Part shown: one piece after another, positions 6,242-11,795 of the stretch
How the letters are laid out: each line of letters opens with the position of its first letter
Numbering within the stretch: the first letter of the stretch is position 1
DNA from: an uncultured Prevotella sp.
GTDB lineage: Bacteria > Bacteroidota > Bacteroidia > Bacteroidales > Bacteroidaceae
Length of the DNA: 11,795 nucleotides
Assembly: GCF_900549175.1 (NCBI RefSeq)
Contig: NZ_URNN01000114.1
Coordinates: forward strand, 1 to 11,795
Reading direction: 5' to 3'
Translations under genes and position numbers: made by a program
The notes under the pieces: model-generated
Told to the model about the DNA's origin: nothing
What the model saw: the letters and a program-made list of their open reading frames with translations, nothing else
Databases searched by the model: none

Positions 6242-6328
6242 ATTTCAACTTATGATAAGACAGACATCACAGAGATGAATAAAGTCAAAGTCCCGCTTCA
6301 CAACCGTTGAGGCGGGATTTTCTTTTTC
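6205..6328 (+). promoter_or_regulatory. transcription attenuator (antiterminator/terminator switch) sensing Phe and Tyr
   Basis: Segment 6217-6229 is perfectly complementary over 13 nt to 6291-6303, giving a GC-rich antiterminator; three more pairs (6232-6234 with 6286-6288) follow after a two-base mismatch. The same 6291-6300 stretch is the 5' arm of the terminator, so the two folds exclude each other. A weaker 6-bp hairpin, 6205-6210 with 6219-6224, could sequester the antiterminator arm in untranslated RNA; it overlaps the last Phe codon. Inferred logic: a ribosome stalled on the Phe/Tyr codons leaves 6217-6229 free, the antiterminator forms and the operon is read. A ribosome reaching the stop at 6239 covers that segment, so the terminator forms. 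Confidence 0.82.
6287..6328 (+). terminator. attenuator terminator hairpin
   Basis: A 10-bp stem (6291-6300 with 6308-6317, one G-U pair) has a 7-nt loop CAACCGT. The bottom is TCCCGC pairing with GCGGGA. A U-rich tail (6318-6327) follows at once. The stem can lengthen by A-U pairs between 6287-6289 and 6319-6321. It sits between the leader stop codon and prephenate dehydratase, where a terminator only makes sense if it is conditional. Confidence 0.88.
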
Positions 6329-6428
6329 AGACAGTGACGGCAATGACAGGAAGGAGCGTCCGGAGCAGGCGTAAGGCATGCCGGACAGCCAAGGCAACAA
6401 TATAAACAGTACGAGACAACAACAAAAG

Positions 6429-7271
6429 ATGAAGAGAATAGCGATACAGGGACTGACAGGATCGTTCCACGACATAGCGGCCAACCAGTATTTCGACGGT
6501 GAGCAGGTGCAGCTGATATGCTGCGCCACGTTCGAGGAAGTGTTCGAGAACATACGGCGAGACCCCACCGTCATCGGCATGATGGCCATAGAGAACACCA
6601 TCGCCGGAAGCCTGCTGCACAACTATGAGCTGCTGCGCGACTCGGGAACGACGGTGGTTGGAGAGCACAAGCTGCACATTTCCCACTGCATCTGCTGTCT
6701 GCCCGATGACGGTTGGGACACCATACAGGAGGTGCACTCGCACCCGGTGGCGCTCATGCAGTGCCGCAATTTCCTCTCGGGACACCCGAAGATGAAGGCC
6801 GTAGAGAGCGAAGACACCGCCGGCTCGGCCAAGGAGATAGCCGAGGGGCGGCACCACGGATGGGCCGCGATATGCAGCGCGAGTGCCGCACGGCTCTACG
6901 GCATGAAGATACTTGAAGACCATATAGAGGACAACAAGCACAACTTCACCCGCTTCCTCGTGGTGTGCAACCCGCGCAAGGCCGACTTCCTGCGCCCGCT
7001 CGACCGGACGAACAAGTCGAGCCTCGTCTTCTCACTGCCGCACGAGGAGGGCTCTCTGTCGCAGGTGCTCAGCATACTGTCGTTCTACAAGATAAACATG
7101 ACGAAGATACAGTCGCTGCCAATCATAGGGCACGAGTGGGAATATATGTTCTACGTGGACGTGACATACGACAACCTGACCCGCTATCGCCAGAGCATCG
7201 ACGCGATAGCACCGCTTACCAAGGAACTAAAAATATTAGGAGAATATCAGGATGGAAAACAATCAGAATAG
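6429..7271 (+). CDS. pheA: prephenate dehydratase
   Basis: Prephenate dehydratase converts prephenate to phenylpyruvate, the committed step to phenylalanine. From the ATG at 6429 the protein has 280 residues, normal for the monofunctional enzyme. The catalytic domain (about 1-185) begins KRIAIQGLTGSFHDIAA and has the MAIENTIAGS segment (52-61) and the catalytic NFTRF motif (172-176, Thr174). A C-terminal ACT domain (about 197-272) should bind Phe for feedback control. Its motifs read EGSL (207-210) and QSLP (228-231) where many homologues have GAL and ESRP. An in-frame ATG at 6378 is rejected because the extra residues do not resemble the family. The end overlaps the aminotransferase start by 20 bp. 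It is the first structural gene after the attenuator and has no chorismate mutase domain; that activity is fused to DAHP synthase in this operon. Confidence 0.95.
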   Translation: MKRIAIQGLTGSFHDIAANQYFDGEQVQLICCATFEEVFENIRRDPTVIGMMAIENTIAGSLLHNYELLRDSGTTVVGEHKLHISHCICCLPDDGWDTIQEVHSHPVALMQCRNFLSGHPKMKAVESEDTAGSAKEIAEGRHHGWAAICSASAARLYGMKILEDHIEDNKHNFTRFLVVCNPRKADFLRPLDRTNKSSLVFSLPHEEGSLSQVLSILSFYKINMTKIQSLPIIGHEWEYMFYVDVTYDNLTRYRQSIDAIAPLTKELKILGEYQDGKQSE

Positions 7272-8430
7272 CATACAGCCGGCCGAGCGCCTTTCGCTCG
7301 TCAGCGAATACTACTTCAGCCGCAAGCTGAAGGAGGTGGCAAGGATGAACGCCGAAGGGCGCGACATAATAAGTCTGGCCATAGGAAGCCCCGACATGCC
7401 GCCGTCGGATAAGACCGTCGAGACACTGTGCGACGTGGCGCGCCGCGCCGACAGCCACGGCTACCAGCCCACATCGGGCACGCCTGAGCTGCGCCGCGCC
7501 ATGGCCGGATTCTACAAACGGTGGTATGGCGTTGAGCTTGACGCCGCCACGGAGATACAGCCGCTCATCGGTTCGAAGGAGGGAATACTGCACGTGACGC
7601 TCGCTTTCGTCAATCCCGGCGACGAGGTGCTTGTGCCCAACCCCGGTTACCCCACGTACACGTCGCTCAGCAAGATACTCGGCGCACGCGTGGTCAACTA
7701 CAACCTGCGTGAGGACAACGGCTGGCAGCCCGACTTCGACGAGCTTGAGCGTATGGACCTGAGCCGCGTACGGCTGATGTGGACCAACTATCCGAACATG
7801 CCCACGGGCGGAAACGCGCGCCGCGAGACCTACGAACGGCTCGTGGACTTCGCCCGCCGCCATGGCATCGTCGTGGTGAACGACAATCCCTATTCGTTCA
7901 TCCTCAACGACAACCCCATGTCGCTGTTCCAGATACCCGGCGCCAAGGACTGCTGCATAGAGTTCAACTCGATGTCGAAGAGCCACAACATGCCCGGATG
8001 GCGCGTGGGCATGTGCGCGTCGAACGCCACGTTCATAAGCTGGATACTCAAGATAAAGAGCAACATCGACAGCGGAACGTTCCGCGGACTGCAGCTCGCC
8101 GCCGCCGAGGCCTACGCCAATAGCGACGGATGGCACCGCGAGGCCAACATCACCACCTACTCGCGCCGCCGCCGTTACGCCGAGGAGATAATGCGCGTGC
8201 TGGGCTGCACGTACGACCCGGCGCAGGTGGGAATGTTCCTTTGGGGCCGCATACCCGACACATACAACAATGCGGAAGACCTCACCGAGCGCATACTCCA
8301 CGAGGCCCGCGTGTTCATAACGCCCGGCTTCATCTTCGGCAGCAACGGCGAACGCTACATACGCATCTCGCTCTGCGCCAAGGAGGAGAAGCTGGAGGAG
8401 GCTCTCGCGAGGATAAAGGCATTGGGATGA
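7252..8430 (+). CDS. class I/II pyridoxal-phosphate aminotransferase, probably aromatic
   Basis: A 392-residue fold-type I aminotransferase. The internal aldimine lysine is Lys243 in SMSKSHNMPGWR. Other PLP contacts are Asn182 in NYPNMPTGG, Asp211 and Tyr214 in NDNPYSF, and the substrate carboxylate-binding Arg371 in RYIRISLC. The length is typical. Its place between prephenate dehydratase and DAHP synthase-chorismate mutase, overlapping the former by 20 bp, suggests it transaminates phenylpyruvate and/or 4-hydroxyphenylpyruvate to Phe and Tyr. This is inferred from context, since the family also includes aspartate, alanine and LL-diaminopimelate aminotransferases. AGGAGA about ten bases before the ATG is a good ribosome binding site, embedded in the end of pheA. 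Confidence 0.93.
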   Translation: MENNQNSIQPAERLSLVSEYYFSRKLKEVARMNAEGRDIISLAIGSPDMPPSDKTVETLCDVARRADSHGYQPTSGTPELRRAMAGFYKRWYGVELDAATEIQPLIGSKEGILHVTLAFVNPGDEVLVPNPGYPTYTSLSKILGARVVNYNLREDNGWQPDFDELERMDLSRVRLMWTNYPNMPTGGNARRETYERLVDFARRHGIVVVNDNPYSFILNDNPMSLFQIPGAKDCCIEFNSMSKSHNMPGWRVGMCASNATFISWILKIKSNIDSGTFRGLQLAAAEAYANSDGWHREANITTYSRRRRYAEEIMRVLGCTYDPAQVGMFLWGRIPDTYNNAEDLTERILHEARVFITPGFIFGSNGERYIRISLCAKEEKLEEALARIKALG

Positions 8431-8431
8431 A

Positions 8432-8463
8432 AGCCCCCTCCAACTCCCCCAAGGGGGAGGGCT
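8432..8463. repeat. GC-rich hairpin repeat after the aminotransferase gene
   Basis: The perfect palindrome CTCCCCC-AA-GGGGGAG (8444-8459) has additional complementary outer ends (AGCC at 8432-8435 and GGCT at 8460-8463). There is no following T-run, so it is not an obvious terminator. Similar C-rich/G-rich palindromes recur between genes in many Bacteroidales genomes, from general memory. It could stabilise the upstream mRNA end. Confidence 0.6.
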
Positions 8464-8476
8464 GCGACAGATTGGT

Positions 8477-8518
8477 GAAGGGAATTGAAGGATTGATGAA
8501 GGGAATTGAAGGATTGAT
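8477..8518. repeat. two tandem 21-bp direct repeats
   Basis: Two identical 21-bp units occupy 8477-8497 and 8498-8518, built from GAAGGGAATTG and AAGGATTGAT. A degenerate third unit follows at 8519-8539. No coding role is apparent; they lie in the 245-bp gap between the aminotransferase and DAHP synthase genes. Confidence 0.75.
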
Positions 8519-8573
8519 GAAGAGGGATTGACAGATTGGTTATGCCCGAAGGTTTTTCGCAATGTCCCATTTC

Positions 8574-8641
8574 TCCCATACTCTCCCACAAAAATCCCAT
8601 AATATCCCATAAAAAAAATCCCATACTCTCCCACAAAAATC
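8574..8641. repeat. pair of 23-bp direct repeats in a CCCAT-rich tract
   Basis: Identical 23-bp copies at 8574-8596 and 8619-8641 (starting TCCCATACTCTCCC) flank further CCCATA units. The whole tract 8565-8641 is low-complexity pyrimidine-rich sequence made of TCCCAT/TCCCAC blocks and A-runs. No promoter or gene is seen in it. The CDS starts 34 bp downstream. Confidence 0.7.
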
Positions 8642-8675
8642 TCAAAGAATAAAACAACAAAAGCAATATAAACCA

Positions 8676-9740
8676 ATGGAACTTGAATTAGAGAAACTCC
8701 AACTGCCGAGCGACAACGAGCGCCCGTGCGTGATAGCGGGCCCCTGCTCGGCCGAGACAGAAGAGCAAGTGATGACAACGGCACGGCAGCTGGCCGCCAA
8801 GGGCTGCCACATTTTCCGTGCCGGAGTGTGGAAGCCCCGCACCAAGCCGGGCGGATTTGAGGGCAACGGCGAGACGGCACTGCCGTGGATGGCCCGCGTT
8901 AAGAAGGAGACGGGCATGCTCATAGCCACCGAGGTGGCCACGCCCGAGCACGTGGAGCTGGCCATGAAATACGGCATCGACATACTGTGGGTGGGCGCAC
9001 GCACATCGGCCAACCCCTTCGCCATGCAGGCTCTGGCCGACTCGCTGAAGGGAGCCGACGTGCCCGTGCTCGTGAAGAACCCCGTCAACCCCGACCTCGA
9101 ACTCTGGATAGGGGCCATGGAGCGCATCAACCAGGCCGGCATAAAGCGTCTCGGAGCCATCCACCGCGGCTTTTCGAGCTACGACAAGAAGATTTACCGC
9201 AACCTGCCCATGTGGCAGATACCCATCGAGCTGCACCGCCGCATACCCTCGCTGCCCATCTTCTGCGACCCGAGCCACATCGGAGGCAGCCGCGAACTGG
9301 TGGCCCCGCTCTGCCAGCAGGCCATGGACCTCGGCTTTGACGGGCTCATCGTAGAGAGTCACTGCGCCCCCGACTGCGCGTGGAGCGACGCCAAGCAGCA
9401 GGTTACGCCCGACGTGCTCGACTACATACTGAGCCTGCTCGTGGTGCGTGACAAGGCCGTCACGACCGAAGGCATCGTGCAGCTGCGCAAGCAGATTGAC
9501 GAACTGGACAACCAGCTGATGGAACTTCTGGCCAAGCGCATGCGCGTCTGCCGCGAGATAGGCCAGTACAAGAAAGAGCACAACATGACCGTTCTGCAGA
9601 CAACGCGCTACAACGAGATACTCGACAAGCGCGGGGCGCAGGGCTCTCTCTGCGGTATGGACGCCGATTTCGTCAAGCGCGTGTTCGAAGAGATACACGA
9701 AGAGTCGGTGCGTCAGCAGATTGAGATAATAAACAAGTGA
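8676..9740 (+). CDS. bifunctional DAHP synthase / chorismate mutase
   Basis: One polypeptide of 354 residues carries two shikimate-pathway activities. Residues 1 to about 258 are a type I-beta 3-deoxy-7-phosphoheptulonate synthase, which condenses phosphoenolpyruvate and erythrose 4-phosphate. Its motifs are IAGPCSAE (20-27), FRAGVWKPRTKPGGF (47-61), LVKNPVNP (132-139) and FCDPSHIGGSR (196-206). Residues about 266-354 are an AroQ-type chorismate mutase, with LRKQIDELDNQLMELLAKR at the start, then REIGQYKKE, and VRQQIEI at the end. A C-terminal AroQ fusion is the known Bacteroidetes arrangement (studied in Prevotella and Porphyromonas), where prephenate acts as allosteric inhibitor; the reverse order is found in Bacillus. 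The fusion supplies prephenate for the dehydratase upstream and dehydrogenase downstream. The start is preceded by an A-rich stretch without a Shine-Dalgarno. Confidence 0.96.
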   Translation: MELELEKLQLPSDNERPCVIAGPCSAETEEQVMTTARQLAAKGCHIFRAGVWKPRTKPGGFEGNGETALPWMARVKKETGMLIATEVATPEHVELAMKYGIDILWVGARTSANPFAMQALADSLKGADVPVLVKNPVNPDLELWIGAMERINQAGIKRLGAIHRGFSSYDKKIYRNLPMWQIPIELHRRIPSLPIFCDPSHIGGSRELVAPLCQQAMDLGFDGLIVESHCAPDCAWSDAKQQVTPDVLDYILSLLVVRDKAVTTEGIVQLRKQIDELDNQLMELLAKRMRVCREIGQYKKEHNMTVLQTTRYNEILDKRGAQGSLCGMDADFVKRVFEEIHEESVRQQIEIINK

Positions 9741-9750
9741 AGAGCTTTTT

Positions 9751-9902
9751 AGAGTTCAGAGTGATGAGTGAAGAGGTGTGATTACTTTCAGGACTCACTG
9801 ATTACTTTCAGGACTCACTGATTACTTTCAGGACTCACTAATTACTTTCTGGACTCACCATAAAGAGGTAATCATACCTCTTCACTCATCACTCTTAACT
9901 CT
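9751..9902. repeat. 35-bp inverted repeat enclosing a tandem array, upstream of tyrA
   Basis: The arms 9751-9785 and 9868-9902 are complementary at 33 of 35 positions, and one of the two mismatches would be a G-U pair in RNA. The loop is 82 nt and mostly holds the four 20-bp repeats. The right arm can instead fold locally: 9863-9870 pairs perfectly with 9875-9882 (AAGAGGTA-ATCA-TACCTCTT). The structure begins 11 bp after the DAHP synthase stop and ends 39 bp before the tyrA start, so it would sit in the operon mRNA. There is no T-run. Confidence 0.8.
9781..9860. repeat. four tandem 20-bp repeats
   Basis: Four contiguous units of exactly 20 bp begin at 9781, 9801, 9821 and 9841. Units 1 and 2 are identical (ATTACTTTCAGGACTCACTG), unit 3 differs only in its last base, and unit 4 has three changes. 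Near-identity suggests recent slippage or duplication. There are no unique spacers, so it is not CRISPR. Confidence 0.92.
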
Positions 9903-9941
9903 GAACTGAAAGAGAGTTCTTCACTTAAAATTAAGTATACA

Positions 9942-10724
9942 ATGAGAATATTAGTATTGGGAGCGGGCAAGATGGGCAGTTTCTTCCTCGACCTGCTCAG
10001 CTTCGACCACGAGACGGCCGTATTTGAGAAAGACCCGAAGCGCATGCGCTTCACGTACAACTGCCGGCGCATGACCGCGCTTGACGAGATAAGGGACTTC
10101 CGGCCCGAGCTTGTAATCAACGCCGTGACCGTGAAGTACACCATCGCCGCGTTTCAGGAGGTGATGCCATGCCTGCCCGCCGACTGCATCATCAGCGACA
10201 TAGCGTCGGTGAAGACGGGGCTGAAGGAGTTTTACGAGCAGAGCGGCCACCGCTACGTGTCCACCCATCCGATGTTCGGACCCACCTTCGCCAACCTGCA
10301 GCAGCTGAGCGAGGAGAACGCCATCATCATCAGCGAGGGCGACTATATGGGCCGCATCTTCTTCAAAGACCTCTACGCCCGGTTGGGACTCAACATCTAT
10401 GAGTATACGTTCGACGAGCACGACCGCACCGTGGCCTACTCTCTGAGCATACCGTTCGTGAGCACCTTCGTCTTCGCGGCGGTGATGAAGCATCAGGATG
10501 CGCCGGGCACCACGTTCAAGCGCCACATGAAGATAGCCCGCGGCGTGCTCGGCGAGGACGACTACCTGCTGCAGGAGATACTCTTCAACCCCTATACCGG
10601 CGGACAGGTGGAGCAGATACGCCGCGAGCTGAAGGAGCTGCTGGCCATCATCGAGGGCAGGGACCAGAAGGGGATGAAGGCCTATCTTGAGAAGATAAGA
10701 CGCAATGTGGAAGCCAACCAATAA
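9942..10724 (+). CDS. tyrA: prephenate dehydrogenase
   Basis: This NAD(P)-dependent enzyme oxidises and decarboxylates prephenate to 4-hydroxyphenylpyruvate, the tyrosine branch. The 260-residue protein starts with the Rossmann motif LVLGAGKMG (4-12). It continues with ISDIASVKTG (84-93), then STHPMFGPT (107-115), which contains the conserved active-site histidine region, and the helical dimerisation domain with the EHDRTVAYSLS segment (159-169). The C-terminus lacks the ACT domain seen in some homologues, so Tyr feedback may act at another level, such as the attenuator. The start is 201 bp after the DAHP synthase gene, behind the inverted-repeat structure. I see no separate promoter, which favours readthrough from the operon promoter. 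Substrate preference (prephenate versus arogenate) cannot be told from sequence alone. Confidence 0.93.
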   Translation: MRILVLGAGKMGSFFLDLLSFDHETAVFEKDPKRMRFTYNCRRMTALDEIRDFRPELVINAVTVKYTIAAFQEVMPCLPADCIISDIASVKTGLKEFYEQSGHRYVSTHPMFGPTFANLQQLSEENAIIISEGDYMGRIFFKDLYARLGLNIYEYTFDEHDRTVAYSLSIPFVSTFVFAAVMKHQDAPGTTFKRHMKIARGVLGEDDYLLQEILFNPYTGGQVEQIRRELKELLAIIEGRDQKGMKAYLEKIRRNVEANQ

Positions 10725-11664
10725 GATGCCCGGGAGCGGCGCCAGTGCAGCCCCCGGCGCGGGGCGCGGGCTGCTGCCCCATCTGGTGGCCTTTCTCACC
10801 GTGGCCGTATGGGGCACCACCTTTGTGTGGACCAAGCTGCTCATCGGTGCCGGCATATCCCCCGCACAGATATTCACGCTACGCTTCGCCACAGCCTATG
10901 TGCTGCTGCTCGCCTTCTCGCTCACGGCGGGGCGTAAGGGCCACCGCTGGCTGGCCGGCAGTGTGCGCGACGAACTGCTGATGGCGGCGCTCGGCGTTAC
11001 GGGCGGCTCGCTCTATTTCCTTACAGAGAACGAGGCGCTGCGCTTCACCACCGCCACCAACACGTCGCTCATAGTCTGTTCGTGCCCGCTCTTTGCCGCA
11101 CTGCTCATCCGCCTGTGCTACCGCGCGGAGCGTTTGGGGCGCCGGCAGATGGCGGGGTCGGCCGTGGCGTTCGGCGGCATGGCAGTGGTGGTGCTCAACG
11201 GACGCTTCGTGCTCAACCTCTCGCCCCTCGGCGACGCGCTCGCCTTTACGGCCTGCATCTGCTGGGCGGTATATTCGCTGCTGATGAAGAGTGTCGGCGG
11301 GCGTTACTCCACGATGTTCGTCACGCGCAAGGTGTTCTTCTACGGCGTGGTCACCATACTGCCTTATTACGCCCTTGTGCCCGGTCTGCCTCCCGCCGGT
11401 GTGCTCCTGCGCCCGCAGGTGCTGGCCAATCTGCTCTTCCTCGGCTGTGTCGCGTCGATGGTGTGCTTCCTCACGTGGAACTGGTGCATGGCCCGTCTCG
11501 GGGCCGTGCGTGCCACCAACTGGGTCTACTTCAATCCCGTCACCACGATGGTTTTTGCATGGTGGCTGCTCGGCGAGGTGATAACGCCGTGGTTTCTGCT
11601 GGGTTCGGCGATGATACTTGCCGGCATGTATATGGCCGACAGCTCGCGCCATTCCGCCGGATGA
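10705..11664 (+). CDS. EamA-family drug/metabolite transporter
   Basis: A ten-helix inner-membrane transporter of the drug/metabolite superfamily, 319 residues from the ATG at 10705. It has the usual two EamA repeats: the first around residues 25-150 (opening VAFLTVAVWGTTFVWTKLLI), the second around 170-310 (opening DALAFTACICWAVYSLLMKS and containing NWVYFNPVTTMVFAWWLLGE). The first-codon choice is uncertain: 10705 overlaps tyrA by 20 bp, while the ATG at 10726 (residue 8) lies just after the tyrA stop. Either way it is coupled to tyrA and probably in the same transcript. The family includes the aromatic amino acid exporter YddG, so export of Phe, Tyr or a related metabolite is plausible, but that is inference from location. 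Substrates of EamA proteins cannot be read from sequence. Confidence 0.9.
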   Translation: MWKPTNKMPGSGASAAPGAGRGLLPHLVAFLTVAVWGTTFVWTKLLIGAGISPAQIFTLRFATAYVLLLAFSLTAGRKGHRWLAGSVRDELLMAALGVTGGSLYFLTENEALRFTTATNTSLIVCSCPLFAALLIRLCYRAERLGRRQMAGSAVAFGGMAVVVLNGRFVLNLSPLGDALAFTACICWAVYSLLMKSVGGRYSTMFVTRKVFFYGVVTILPYYALVPGLPPAGVLLRPQVLANLLFLGCVASMVCFLTWNWCMARLGAVRATNWVYFNPVTTMVFAWWLLGEVITPWFLLGSAMILAGMYMADSSRHSAG

Positions 11665-11708
11665 CGGCGCAGTCGGGTGGGACGGTGTAAGCAATATTCT
11701 GAAAAAAA

Positions 11709-11795
11709 GAGGGTGTATCAAAATAAGGTTCACGCAATTTGTAGGGACATATTCTTGTATTTGTCCGTTCGTAACGTATTGATATTCAATATTTA
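11709..11795. mobile_element. palindromic MITE-like element, copy 2 (cut by window edge)
   Basis: This repeats the left half of the element at 3927. The outer block 11709-11731 matches the right outer arm of copy 1 in reverse complement at 21 of 23 positions. A 9-bp spacer follows, then the inner block 11741-11767, identical over 27 bp to 3959-3985. The next bases (TTCGTAACGTATTGATAT) closely match the centre of copy 1. The 3' half lies outside the window. The bases just before it (CTGAAAA) also match the flank of copy 1's right end in reverse complement, so the element may be slightly longer. No terminator is otherwise visible after the transporter gene. Confidence 0.75.

Noticed and set aside
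6252..6310. Two tiny frames after the leader peptide (ATG at 6252 and ATG at 6275, overlapping as ATGA)
   Set aside because: They encode 8 and 11 residues without Phe/Tyr enrichment and overlap the switch RNA; chance is more likely, though translation here would disturb the fold.
6142..6328. T-box or ligand-binding riboswitch as explanation of the leader
   Set aside because: No T-box core sequence or compact ligand-binding fold is visible, whereas a Phe/Tyr-rich reading frame and complementary arms explain the terminator directly.
7216..8880. 554-codon minus-strand open frame across the aminotransferase gene
   Set aside because: It is a GC-driven shadow of the aminotransferase and flanking repeats. 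The same applies to long minus-strand frames at 8688-9698, 9951-10892 and 10879-11733, which lie opposite confident genes.
9781..9860. Tandem 20-bp units, and the 22-bp units at 4105-4214, as a CRISPR array
   Set aside because: The units are contiguous with no unique spacers, and no cas genes are present.
3927..11795. Composite transposon bounded by the two palindromic elements
   Set aside because: The elements encode no transposase and the DNA between them is ordinary housekeeping content; independent repeat copies are simpler.

Overview
The window joins two unrelated pieces of DNA, probably by assembly error. Bases 1 to about 1776 look like a GC-rich actinobacterium, perhaps a Collinsella-type Coriobacteriia member: three tightly packed glycolysis genes on the minus strand (pgk, tpiA, gpmI). 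From about 1759 to the end the sequence looks like a Bacteroidales genome, probably Prevotella or a close relative. The reasons are Na+-NQR subunits of Bacteroidetes type, TTTG / TAnnTTTG promoters, A-rich start regions with weak Shine-Dalgarno sequences, a DAHP synthase with a C-terminal chorismate mutase, and many short intergenic repeats. The pieces meet head to head inside two genes that both lack their 5' ends (pgk and nqrD), at a short shared GC-rich stretch. This is what a chimeric metagenomic contig looks like. The taxonomic names come from protein and motif recognition, not from a search.

Bacteroidales part: (1) 1759-3893, the end of the Na+-translocating NADH:quinone oxidoreductase operon (nqrD 3' end, nqrE, nqrF). 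(2) 3894-4512, a gene-free stretch holding a 151-bp palindromic MITE-like element, an array of five 22-bp palindromic repeats, and a promoter. (3) 4513-4872, a small secreted protein with two LTxxQ motifs, followed by a terminator. (4) 5115-6005, an M48-family lipoprotein metalloprotease. (5) 6104-11664, an aromatic amino acid operon: promoter, 25-codon leader peptide, attenuator, prephenate dehydratase, class I aminotransferase, DAHP synthase-chorismate mutase, prephenate dehydrogenase and an EamA-family transporter. (6) 11709 to the end, the start of a second copy of the palindromic element.

The aromatic operon is the most interesting part. Together its enzymes catalyse the first step of the shikimate pathway, chorismate to prephenate, and both branches to phenylalanine and tyrosine. 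Its leader encodes a peptide in which 9 of 12 consecutive residues are Phe or Tyr. A 13-nt segment inside the last leader codons is perfectly complementary to the 5' arm of an intrinsic terminator downstream, so antiterminator and terminator exclude each other. This is the architecture of ribosome-mediated transcription attenuation that senses Phe and Tyr supply, here in a Bacteroidetes context.

Other unexplained structure includes a tandem array of four 20-bp units enclosed by a 35-bp inverted repeat just upstream of tyrA, and a patchwork of direct repeats and a GC hairpin between the aminotransferase and DAHP synthase genes.
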